In this document: piece after piece, positions 25,515-32,527 of the stretch
Layout of the letters: each line of letters begins with the position of its first letter
Numbering within the stretch: position 1 is the stretch's first letter
DNA from: Planctomycetaceae bacterium
Lineage (GTDB): Bacteria; Planctomycetota; Planctomycetia; Pirellulales; Pirellulaceae
DNA: 32,527 bases
NCBI GenBank assembly: GCA_947463915.1
Contig: CANHVO010000031.1
Location: 1-32,527, forward strand
Direction: 5' to 3'
The notes under the pieces: model-generated
The model's database searches: none
Seen by the model: the letters and a program-made list of their open reading frames with translations, nothing else
What the model was told of the DNA's origin: nothing
Program-made: the position numbers and the translations under genes

Positions 25515-26546
25515 ATGACATTGCAAGTAGAAACGACTACTAAATCTAACCCAAATCTTCAGGACCAACCATCGGCGGTTCCCGACGAATTTCATACTCA
25601 ACACGAAAAGGCAACCAGCGGTCCGGGCAGCATTCCGCGTCCTAAAGCTGTCGATAAGAGGAGTCGAATTCTTTGGGAGAATTTGGTGCCGTTTGTGGTT
25701 TTCCACGCGCTCATTCCTCTCGCCTTTTTCCCATATGTCTTCAGTTGGTGGGGCGTCGCATTTTTACCGATCGGCAACTATCTTTTCTGCTCGCTTGGGA
25801 TCGGCGCTGGCTATCATCGTTTGCTAACCCACCGTGGCTTTCAATGCCCAAAGTGGTTTGAGTACACACTGGCGACACTTGGGATGTGCAGTCTCCAGGA
25901 TTCACCCATTCGATGGGCGCTCGTCCATCGAATTCACCATCAACACTCTGACCACCAGCCAGACCCACATACCCCAATGGCTGGCGTTTTTTGGTCGCAC
26001 GTCGGCTGGATGTTCGTCGAGAACCGCGAGTTGGATTCGGCGGTCATGTACGATCGATACGCACGCGATCTTTTAAAGGATCCTTACTATTTTTGGATGC
26101 AACGGGGTGGGCGCTGGGTCCTTGTCTATTTAGCTCATGCATTGATCATTACCGCGATTGGATTTGTCTTCGGTTGGTTGCAATCAAATGATTTATCGAC
26201 TGCGACACGCTTCGGAGTACAGTGGTTTATGTGGGGAGTTATCTATCGTACGATCTTCACATGGCACGTTACAGCCGCCATCAATTCAGCTGCCCATCTC
26301 TGGGGCTATCGAAACTACGAAACTCGCGAGAACAGTCGAAACAACTGGCTTTTTGGAATCTTGACGAACGGCGAGGGGTGGCACAACAATCATCATGCCG
26401 ACCCACGCTCTGCGCGGCATGGCCATCGCTGGTGGGAGTTGGACTTAACGTACGTTACGCTCTGCCTGTGCGAGCGAATCGGAATCGTCTGGAATGTGGC
26501 AAGACCAAACCGAACGCAGCTCGAGCGTAAGAGTCTTGTTGGATGA
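25515..26546 (+). CDS. acyl-CoA/acyl-lipid delta-9-type fatty acid desaturase
   Basis: This 343-residue membrane di-iron desaturase has all three histidine boxes: HRLLTH (101-106), HRIHH (138-142, within [10 protein letters not shown]) and HNNHH (290-294). The NSAAHLWG block (257-264) is also typical of the stearoyl-CoA desaturase type. Hydrophobic helices lie around 58-78, 82-100, 200-222 and 232-255. The first 50 residues are a charged, probably disordered extension. The enzyme introduces a double bond into acyl chains using oxygen and an electron donor. It stands alone between the propeller protein and a convergent operon. A strong hairpin follows its stop codon. Confidence 0.92.
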   Translation: MTLQVETTTKSNPNLQDQPSAVPDEFHTQHEKATSGPGSIPRPKAVDKRSRILWENLVPFVVFHALIPLAFFPYVFSWWGVAFLPIGNYLFCSLGIGAGYHRLLTHRGFQCPKWFEYTLATLGMCSLQDSPIRWALVHRIHHQHSDHQPDPHTPMAGVFWSHVGWMFVENRELDSAVMYDRYARDLLKDPYYFWMQRGGRWVLVYLAHALIITAIGFVFGWLQSNDLSTATRFGVQWFMWGVIYRTIFTWHVTAAINSAAHLWGYRNYETRENSRNNWLFGILTNGEGWHNNHHADPRSARHGHRWWELDLTYVTLCLCERIGIVWNVARPNRTQLERKSLVG

Positions 26547-26561
26547 AAACCTGTCCCCTAG

Positions 26562-26615
26562 CACGACGCGCAAGCTAGTGAATTGGATAGCGAATTCACT
26601 AGCTTGCGCGTCGTG
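26562..26615. terminator. strong hairpin between convergent genes
   Basis: A perfect 23-bp inverted repeat (26562-26584 / 26593-26615) has an 8-base loop and two or three more base pairs beyond a G-T wobble. It lies between the desaturase stop (26546) and the convergent permease stop (26650). It may end transcription from both sides, but there is no clear T-run, so it could equally be a dispersed palindromic repeat. Confidence 0.5.
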
Positions 26616-26649
26616 TTAAGCTGCTTTTCATACAGCCGCCCGCCTAAAC

Positions 26650-28131
26650 CTAGTTTCTGCGAAAACGTCCGACCAAATACATCGTCGGTAGCGCTCCCGC
26701 TAAGGCTAGAGATAACGCCAAACCCGATTCTCGATTCTTGATGCCATAATGCAACAGATCGAACATGCGCATGGCCACCGTTGTCACCTGCGGCGGTTGG
26801 ACCAAGAGATACGTCGCAAGGTCCGCGAAGGACACGAAGAACGAAACGGCAAATGCCATAGCAATCGGCGTCGACATGGCTTTCGCATGAACCCACATTC
26901 GAGTCAAGAACGGAAGCCCCTGATCCAATCGCAACAAGCTTTCGTTGTGGCGTTGATACCTCTGATTGGCAATCCACAGCACCCCAAACACGATTGGCAA
27001 ACAGCGTGTTTGCTGAGCCAATATCGGGCCCAAAAGCGTTCTGTCCGCCAGAAAACCGATCCATTCGGGCTCGCTTCTATCGAATAACCTGAGGATGAAC
27101 AGATTGACAATCGGACCTGGAATCGCCAACAAGAACGCCAACAAGCCAATCGTTATCCAAGCCGCCCAAGCCTTTGACGAACAGCGAACCAGCACGGCAG
27201 CCAGAACAGTTGCGACAATCGAGGAATACAAGCCCAGCTGAACACTCCACAGGATTTCGTTGGTAAACATTCTTGATTGCAAGAGGGAATCGATCAAAAC
27301 CAACGGAGACCAACCTCGGCGAGTTTGCTCGTTTTCCATCGTGGCAACCCAGCCAGCCTTAACGATCAAATTGGCTAAAGGAATCAAAACGGCCATCGAC
27401 ACGATGCCCCATCCAAGGCTCGTGCCTAGCCAACGCACGACGCCGTGCTCCTCAAATGCTTGGAAATCAGCAGGCCCCGACGTCTCGCTCGACTCGCTTC
27501 CAACCTGTCTAAACAATACCGAAGCGATCAAAAGAACCGTGGCCCCGACCAAGATGGCAAACGAACAAGCTTGCCAGATGGAGCCTTGGTCCAACTCATT
27601 GAATTGCACTTGTTGGTATACCGATTCGGTAATCGTCGGCACTTGAAACAAATTGGTGATGACCATATCGTTTCCAGTCATGGCTACACCCCACAACGCG
27701 CTGGCCGCAATCCAAGGCCAAAGTTTTGGAATGAGCACAGTCCCGATCGAAACCCATGGGCCAAAGTCGATGAGGGATTGCCGTGTCCGCGCGTCGAATG
27801 ACCGATTCAAACCCAACGCACAAAACAGAAAACAGACAGGGGTTGCCGCCATCGCATGAATCCAAACAACCGAAGCGATCGCTCGACTCGGCGATAGAGC
27901 GGCAGAAACCTGACTCAATCGAAACCATCCTTGTACTCCGAAACCAGCGCTCCATGCCGTCGCTTGGACATAGAGCGGTATCATGAGCAAACTGAGAACG
28001 AGAGTGCTCATCCACCGATGCGTTGGAACTCGAAGACAGATCGTCAGCAACGCGAGCGTTAAGCCGAAAAGGGTGGCCAGCGCCGAGGTGCCAAGGCAAA
28101 CAAAGAGCGTGTTAAAAAACGGTGAACTCAA
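26650..28131 (-). CDS. ABC transporter permease (iron/thiamine-type, fused two-domain)
   Basis: TTG 28131 gives 493 residues and overlaps the pdxA stop by four bases (TTGA). A longer TTG start at 28200 would add 23 non-hydrophobic residues inside pdxA and is less likely. The protein has about twelve helices arranged as two binding-protein-dependent permease domains. Loop regions after WIAASALWGVAMTGNDMVITNLFQVP and around FVSFADLATYLLVQPPQVTTVAMRM match the EAA regions of FbpB/ThiP-type permeases, which import iron(III), thiamine or similar. No ATPase or binding protein gene lies next to it in the window; downstream is the convergent desaturase. The substrate is unknown. Confidence 0.8.
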   Translation of the reverse strand: MSSPFFNTLFVCLGTSALATLFGLTLALLTICLRVPTHRWMSTLVLSLLMIPLYVQATAWSAGFGVQGWFRLSQVSAALSPSRAIASVVWIHAMAATPVCFLFCALGLNRSFDARTRQSLIDFGPWVSIGTVLIPKLWPWIAASALWGVAMTGNDMVITNLFQVPTITESVYQQVQFNELDQGSIWQACSFAILVGATVLLIASVLFRQVGSESSETSGPADFQAFEEHGVVRWLGTSLGWGIVSMAVLIPLANLIVKAGWVATMENEQTRRGWSPLVLIDSLLQSRMFTNEILWSVQLGLYSSIVATVLAAVLVRCSSKAWAAWITIGLLAFLLAIPGPIVNLFILRLFDRSEPEWIGFLADRTLLGPILAQQTRCLPIVFGVLWIANQRYQRHNESLLRLDQGLPFLTRMWVHAKAMSTPIAMAFAVSFFVSFADLATYLLVQPPQVTTVAMRMFDLLHYGIKNRESGLALSLALAGALPTMYLVGRFRRN

Positions 28132-29195
28132 TGAGTCGATAACCTCGCAGCTGTGAGAACCGCTTGAATCATCCCTGACGCTTCCGCTCGATTTTGCCAA
28201 GCGATATCGTGTGCCGTACCGTGTGCCACACTCGTTCTCAGGATTGGCAGCCCAAGCGTTATGTTTACGGCGTCGAACATGTCCAGCAGCTTCAGTGCAA
28301 TATGCCCTTGATCATGGTACATGGCAACTACGGCATCGAAAGCACCATCAACCGCACGTGGCATCAAGGTATCGACCGGCAGTGGACCAACCACGTCGAT
28401 GCCAGATGACTTGGCTTTCAATACGGCTGGACCGATAATGGTCTGCTCCTCGGTCCCAAACCGGCCGCTCTCACCAGCGTGCGGATTGAGGGCTGCGACC
28501 GCAATCTTGGGATTGCCTCCAAGTCGCATCGCTTTTCGGATCCGAATGAACACGTCGCTCGCCAATCTTATTTTTTCGTCGATCGAATCGATAGTCAGAT
28601 GTTCAAAGATCTCTCTCATTGCCATATGCAAAGTCACATGCACGACACCAAATCCTGCGTCGCCACCATGACGTGGTCTCCCCGGAGGCAAATACAACAT
28701 CATCGCGTGCTCTTGGACTCCACATAAATGAGCGAGAAGCTCCGTGTGTCCCGGCCAATCATATCCTGCGGCATGCAACGCAACTTTATGCAGCGGCGCA
28801 GTGACGATCGCAGCAACTTGACCGGCTAACGCCAACTCCGCGGCTCTCACCAAACAATCATACGCCAATTGCCCTCCCCTCGCATCGACACGCGGCTCGG
28901 TTGCATAGTCAGCCTCCGGTTGTCCGGTCGATAAACACCATAGCGTCTCGGATGGCCGACGTTTGCTTGCGTTAACGTTGGCAACGAGATCGCCAACCGA
29001 GGCTACTTCAACAATGTCGAGGGAAACCTCGGACAATTCAGCAGCTTTCTTAAGAATGGCAACTCTACCCAAGACCAGCGGCGTACAAGACGTATTCAAC
29101 TCGCCGCTCGCGATCGCCTTGACGATCACTTCTGGACCAACACCAGTGGGATCGCCAATAGTAATTGCGATGACCGGCTTGATGGAAGCGATCAT
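28128..29195 (-). CDS. pdxA: 4-hydroxythreonine-4-phosphate dehydrogenase
   Basis: This 355-residue enzyme of vitamin B6 (PLP) synthesis oxidises 4-phosphohydroxy-L-threonine with NAD. The product is used by PdxJ. Family blocks are all present: GDPTGVGPEV (14-23), TAPLHK (132-137), GHTELLAH (149-156) with metal ligand His150, NPHAGE (237-242), MYHDQGHIALK (292-302) with a second ligand His, and RTSVAHGTAHDIA (320-332). The length is slightly above E. coli PdxA (329 residues). The ATG at 29195 overlaps the stop of the thioredoxin-like gene (ATGA), and its own stop overlaps the permease start, so three genes are translationally coupled. Confidence 0.95.
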   Translation of the reverse strand: MIASIKPVIAITIGDPTGVGPEVIVKAIASGELNTSCTPLVLGRVAILKKAAELSEVSLDIVEVASVGDLVANVNASKRRPSETLWCLSTGQPEADYATEPRVDARGGQLAYDCLVRAAELALAGQVAAIVTAPLHKVALHAAGYDWPGHTELLAHLCGVQEHAMMLYLPPGRPRHGGDAGFGVVHVTLHMAMREIFEHLTIDSIDEKIRLASDVFIRIRKAMRLGGNPKIAVAALNPHAGESGRFGTEEQTIIGPAVLKAKSSGIDVVGPLPVDTLMPRAVDGAFDAVVAMYHDQGHIALKLLDMFDAVNITLGLPILRTSVAHGTAHDIAWQNRAEASGMIQAVLTAARLSTH

Positions 29196-29830
29196 TTGGA
29201 AGCCAACTTTTTGTTGGCCAGCTTTGCCTTGTCAATCGCCTTAACCAATGCGTTTTCGGGCACTTCGGTTCGCCATACATCGACAACCTCACCTGCCCCA
29301 TCGATCACAAGCGTCGTTGGATAGCTGAAGCCGCCCGCGGTTAGGAGCTGGCTGAGACGAGTGCGAGAAAATTCGACCGGGTCATAATAGGCTGGAAGAT
29401 CTTTTCCATCTGCGCTCTGCAGGAATTTGTTCGTGTAAAACTTAAGTGCATCAAGCGTCTCTTCCTTGCGTTGGCTACATGAAACGCTTGCAAAGAGTAC
29501 GTCGGCGTCCGATGCGTAACTCTTTTGGGTTTTGACAAACGCAGGCAATTCTTTGACACAGGCTGGACACCAATACCCCCAAAAATGGAGAACAACTACT
29601 TTGCCTCGCATCGCTTCGTCGGTTATCGGCGATTCCGTATTCAAAAGAGGCTGAATATCGAGCTCGGTGATTGTCTGGCCGATGATTCGCGTCTTTTCCT
29701 TGCCGATAAGGAGAAGAACGCAAATCCCGGTAACCATAAACAGTCCAGCCAGGAGGAGCGGTACAATCGCTGGAGTCGACCGCATTTTTGGCGCATTTTC
29801 GAGTCCTGCGGATTCATCGGTCGTTTGCAT
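29192..29830 (-). CDS. membrane-anchored thioredoxin-like protein (TlpA/ResA type)
   Basis: This is a thiol-disulfide protein with an N-terminal anchor. ATG 29830 gives 212 residues; a TTG at 29956 would add 42 unremarkable residues (positions below use that longer form). The membrane helix is at about 62-85. The thioredoxin fold begins near 95 and has the redox site WGYWCPAC (126-133, Cys130 and Cys133). The following PVEFSRTRLSQLLTAGGFSYPTTLVID contains the usual cis-Pro region (SYPTTLV). Such proteins reduce periplasmic disulfides, often for cytochrome c maturation, which would fit the c-type cytochromes of planctomycetes. It is the first gene of the pdxA operon and is divergent from nrdR. 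Confidence 0.85.
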   Translation of the reverse strand: MQTTDESAGLENAPKMRSTPAIVPLLLAGLFMVTGICVLLLIGKEKTRIIGQTITELDIQPLLNTESPITDEAMRGKVVVLHFWGYWCPACVKELPAFVKTQKSYASDADVLFASVSCSQRKEETLDALKFYTNKFLQSADGKDLPAYYDPVEFSRTRLSQLLTAGGFSYPTTLVIDGAGEVVDVWRTEVPENALVKAIDKAKLANKKLASK

Positions 29831-30052
29831 GATTTGATTTTGAATCGAGTGATTAGAACCATCTGGCCTGGGCTTTCCAAGCAATTCTGACTCAATTGTA
29901 GCTACGAGGTCAAATGCATGCGATGACAAAACCGGTGCTCCGACCGGCGAAATCAAAGCGCTGCGGGTTGAAGAATTGGCGGCTGCCTGCGAAAATAGAA
30001 ATTCGTTCCTTTTTCAAACAGCCCTCGTTGAGCGTTTAAGACAAACTAATTC

Positions 30053-30547
30053 ATGCGATGCCCCTACTGCTACAGTGATAACGACGGAGTCAGGGACTCC
30101 CGAATTGTTGAGGACGGCAAAGCGATTCGCCGAAGACGCTTTTGCAACCACTGCCGACGCCGGTTTACAACCTACGAACGCGTGGAAGGCCTTCTCCAAG
30201 TTCGCAAGCGAGACCAAACGCATCAAGACTTTAGCCGCGTCAAAATTGAGCGTGGCCTGCGAGCCGCTTGCTGGAAACGGAAAATCGAAGCCGAGGAAAT
30301 TCAGAAACTGGCCGCAGAAATCGAAGCCCACATCCTGGACAACTACGAAAAAGAAGTTACCAGCGAGGAAATCGGAAATCTGTGCATGGAGTTTCTCCGC
30401 GACGTCGATCAAGTCGCGTTCGTCCGATTCGCAAGCGTCTATCGTAGCTTCAGCGACGCCCAAGACTTCGTAGATGAACTCACACCGATCCTCAAGATCA
30501 AGGCAAAAGCCAAAAAGAAGAAGATAAGCAAAGAACTAGAATCATAA
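30053..30547 (+). CDS. nrdR: transcriptional repressor NrdR
   Basis: This 164-residue regulator of ribonucleotide reductase genes has an N-terminal zinc ribbon with Cys3, Cys6, Cys31 and Cys34 (CPYC / CNHC), the conserved VRDSR (13-17) and RRRRFC and RFTTYER (27-43). The ATP-cone domain follows (about 48-138). It ends with a lysine-rich tail that is longer than in the shortest homologues. It senses ATP/dATP and represses nrd operons. No NrdR box pair was found near this gene or elsewhere in the window. ATG 30053 gives the canonical MRCPYC start. It is divergent from the thioredoxin-like operon. Confidence 0.96.
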   Translation: MRCPYCYSDNDGVRDSRIVEDGKAIRRRRFCNHCRRRFTTYERVEGLLQVRKRDQTHQDFSRVKIERGLRAACWKRKIEAEEIQKLAAEIEAHILDNYEKEVTSEEIGNLCMEFLRDVDQVAFVRFASVYRSFSDAQDFVDELTPILKIKAKAKKKKISKELES

Positions 30548-30707
30548 CAAGCCTGTTGGTGTTCCGCCAAGTGTCACTATGGCGATCACTTTAGGCGAGC
30601 GGCAGCATGAAAAACACCTTATCACGACGCGGCACGGCCCCCTCGCTCATGCTTCGGGTTGGGATTGAATCGATAGCCAGCTCGCCCCACAGACAAATTC
30701 CGAAATC

Positions 30708-30909
30708 GAATGCAAGAGCCGTGAAACGCAACGCTGTTTCGCATTTTGTAGCGAAACTCGTCAAGAGTTTCGGTGGTTTATGCAATGCAGCCGAAAGTCT
30801 TGACGACTTTCGCTACAGAAAAGCCCAATTGACATTGAGCAGAATGCGAAACAGCGTTGCGTGAAACGGCGCCACCTCACTGTGGCGCCGTTTCACGGCT
30901 CTTGCATTC
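30708..30909. repeat. outer inverted repeat around repeat copy 3
   Basis: Twenty-base perfect arms (gaatgcaagagccgtgaaac at 30708-30727 and its complement at 30890-30909) enclose copy 3. Inside the right side is another perfect 15-bp hairpin (gtgaaacggcgccac 30861-30875 / 30882-30896). Together they could form a branched cruciform or RNA structure. Confidence 0.7.
30730..30857 (-). repeat. dispersed double-hairpin repeat, copy 3 (full length, reverse)
   Basis: Core 30747-30817 is the reverse complement of copies 1 and 2, with few differences. The outer arms aacgctgtttcgcatt (30730-30745) and aatgcgaaacagcgtt (30843-30858) pair perfectly. Their middle (ttc/gaa) is opposite to copy 2 (gaa/ttc), yet the pairing is kept. 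Confidence 0.75.
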
Positions 30910-30923
30910 AGCTTGCCCAGAGA

Positions 30924-30943
30924 CCGTGGGGCGAGCCCCACGG
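30924..30943. repeat. GC-rich hairpin
   Basis: The 8-9 bp stem ccgtggggc (30924-30932) / gccccacgg (30935-30943) is just outside the large palindrome. It may be part of a transcription stop for nrdR or nuoN, or another short dispersed repeat. There is no T-run. Confidence 0.45.
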
Positions 30944-31119
30944 CTACGAAGTGACGCCGTTACACGGCTAAACACATTTCCTCAACAAAGGTGAGACGGC
31001 AGCTGGGGGCTCCATGGAAAGAAAGTTGCGCAATCGAAAGTTGCTGCAATAACCAACTTCCCCAGTGGGCTTAGCCGGCTTCATGTGCCACGCGCCGAAA
31101 ACTCACACCAACCCCAAAA

Positions 31120-32523
31120 TCACATCACTGCGGGCACAAAGAACCACACGAGCGTCAACACGACGCAAATCGTGTACGCCACAAACAAACTCGGACGAAA
31201 CACTCGCAGCGGAACATAGGCGTCGCTCTTTTCAAACAACTTACCCAAAACTCGCCAATAATAACCTGCTGCAACAACCGCGTTAAAGGCCATCAACACC
31301 GCCATCGCAATCGACCATGGGTCCTTGGTCCCTGCCGCAACCATTCCCATGAACACCAAGAACTTTGCCCAGAAACCAGCCGTCAGTGGCAAGCCAATCA
31401 AGCTGATGAGACACACCGTCATGCCAATCGATGCTGCCGGTCTGCGATAAAACATTCCCGACAAATCGCCAACCAGTTGCGTCTTCCCACCCGCTGCTTC
31501 GATCTCTCCCAAACAAGCAAAGAATCCAAGCGTCATCGCTGCATAAGCGGCAAGATACGAGAACAGGGCATTCGGCTCTGCGTTCTGACGCAATAAAGCC
31601 GTCAATGCAAGCAACAGATAACCAGTGTGTGCCACACTCGAATAGGCCAACAGGCGTCGCAAACTGCTTTGCGCCGATGCCATGAAGTTACCGACTAGCA
31701 TCGTCAATGCCGAACACACAAATAAAACCGGTACTACGACTGCAATCGCTTCCGCTCCCAATCCCGTACCGAGCACGCGAATCAGAGCCACGAACCCCGC
31801 GACCTTCGGCAGATAACTCATGATCCCAGCCAATGTCAAACTGGTACCTTCAAAAACATCCGGAGCGTAAAAGTGAAATGGGACAGCAGTGATTCGGAAC
31901 GCCAAACCGCACATGACGAGAACGACAGCGAATGAAACCAACCGTCCTCCCGATGCATAGCTGCTTTGAATCACCTGCAAATTGGTCGATCCAGCAAAGC
32001 CATACAAATAGCTGATACCCAACAAGAAAAAGCCCGAAGCAAAGGCGCTCAACAGAAAATACTTGATCGTTGCCTCGGAACCCGCATTATCACCCTTGGA
32101 AATTCCAAGCATGATGTAAGTTGGAATGCTGATCAGTTCCAAGCCCAAAAACAAAGAGACCAAGTCATTCGCTGCTCCCACCACGGGAATTGCACCAAGG
32201 ATGATCAGCAAACAACCATAATATTCGCCAAGATTTGCTTTCGGCGCGGTGGACCAAGACATCAGAATCAAAATCAATCCGCCCAACAACGCCAATCGCT
32301 CCGATGCCAACGCGGTCGGATCGAAACGAAACAAACCCTGACCAAGTTCACTTGGAATCGTCCGCCATAATTCCATCATCGTTGCCAAAGCAAGAATGGC
32401 CAGCGAGGCGATAGCGACGCCGGTCCGTTGACCGTGAACATCGCGGGCATTTCCCGGCTTAAGAACCAGCGACGCTGCCATCACAACGGAGCCACCAAGG
32501 ATCAAAGTGATCGCTGGAGCCAT
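31120..32523 (-). CDS. nuoN: NADH-quinone oxidoreductase subunit N (possibly 5'-truncated by the window edge)
   Basis: At least 467 residues with about 13-14 helices place this in the NuoN/antiporter-like family of respiratory complex I. Family blocks include FLGLELISIPTYIML with the conserved Glu, the following GSEATIKYFLLSAFASGFFLLGISYLYG, the discontinuous-helix region AVPFHFYAPDVFEG, and LLAYSSVAHTGYLLLAL. It pumps protons or transmits conformational change in the membrane arm. ATG 32523 is four bases from the window edge, and related proteins usually have about ten more residues before the first helix, so the true start may lie outside. It is probably the last gene of a nuo operon extending to the right. 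It ends convergent with nrdR. Confidence 0.93.
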   Translation of the reverse strand: MAPAITLILGGSVVMAASLVLKPGNARDVHGQRTGVAIASLAILALATMMELWRTIPSELGQGLFRFDPTALASERLALLGGLILILMSWSTAPKANLGEYYGCLLIILGAIPVVGAANDLVSLFLGLELISIPTYIMLGISKGDNAGSEATIKYFLLSAFASGFFLLGISYLYGFAGSTNLQVIQSSYASGGRLVSFAVVLVMCGLAFRITAVPFHFYAPDVFEGTSLTLAGIMSYLPKVAGFVALIRVLGTGLGAEAIAVVVPVLFVCSALTMLVGNFMASAQSSLRRLLAYSSVAHTGYLLLALTALLRQNAEPNALFSYLAAYAAMTLGFFACLGEIEAAGGKTQLVGDLSGMFYRRPAASIGMTVCLISLIGLPLTAGFWAKFLVFMGMVAAGTKDPWSIAMAVLMAFNAVVAAGYYWRVLGKLFEKSDAYVPLRVFRPSLFVAYTICVVLTLVWFFVPAVM

Positions 32524-32527
32524 CAGA

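Larger units (their letters stand above)
30548..31119. other. intergenic region between convergent genes, packed with palindromes
   Basis: No gene is credible in these 572 bases between nrdR and nuoN. Bases 30708-30943 form a layered set of inverted repeats with dispersed-repeat copy 3 at the centre. The remaining bases (30548-30707 and 30944-31119) show no strong motif. Confidence 0.7.

Noticed and set aside
30708-30943. Possible CRISPR array
   Set aside because: The repeats are inverted and nested, not regularly spaced direct repeats, and no cas genes are present.

Overview
The window looks like a chromosomal segment of a Planctomycetota bacterium, most likely Pirellulales-like. Three things point there: a DUF1592-type multidomain cytochrome protein followed by a DUF1552 protein, a large exported beta-propeller protein with a planctomycete-style N-terminal sorting motif (FETLERR) and a dockerin-like C-terminus, and weak or absent Shine-Dalgarno sites with several TTG/GTG starts. 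No rRNA, tRNA, CRISPR array, integrase or transposase was found. The assignment rests on gene content read by eye, not on a database search.

Layout. 1-1050: a possible gene tail, then an EamA/DMT permease (-). 1570-4906: the DUF1592/DUF1552 pair (-), with a terminator at 1274-1303. 5296-10670: four minus-strand genes, a neutral ceramidase-like enzyme, a DinB-like protein, a ceramide-glucosyltransferase-like GT and an NAD-binding reductase fused to an SCP2-like domain. This is a plausible lipid-modification neighbourhood. 10992-13378: an SNF2 helicase and an unknown 187-residue protein upstream of it (-). 13652-14116: a small Gln-rich helical protein (+). 14567-21507: a plus-strand ABC-exporter region with a small membrane protein, two ATPase/permease pairs and a DgkA-type lipid kinase. 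The second permease carries a roughly 400-residue propeller-like domain in its last extracytoplasmic loop. 21648-25259: the large exported double-propeller protein. 25515-26546: an acyl-lipid desaturase (+). 26650-29830: a tightly overlapped operon of thioredoxin-like protein, pdxA and a binding-protein-dependent ABC permease (-). 30053-30547: nrdR (+). 31120 to the right edge: nuoN (-), possibly cut at its N-terminus.

The most unusual content is intergenic. A dispersed structured repeat of about 127 bp has three recognisable copies (around 5071, 7641 and 30730). Its paired hairpins and outer arms show compensatory base changes. A fourth copy (14184-14366) appears to be split by a 111-bp palindromic, MITE-like element flanked by a 3-4 bp duplication. 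Other hairpins lie between convergent genes (26562-26615) and in a layered palindromic block (30708-30943).

No complete, clearly new biochemical system is proven here. The best candidates for follow-up are the two nested repeat families, the propeller-containing ABC permease, and the ceramidase/GT21/reductase-SCP2 neighbourhood.
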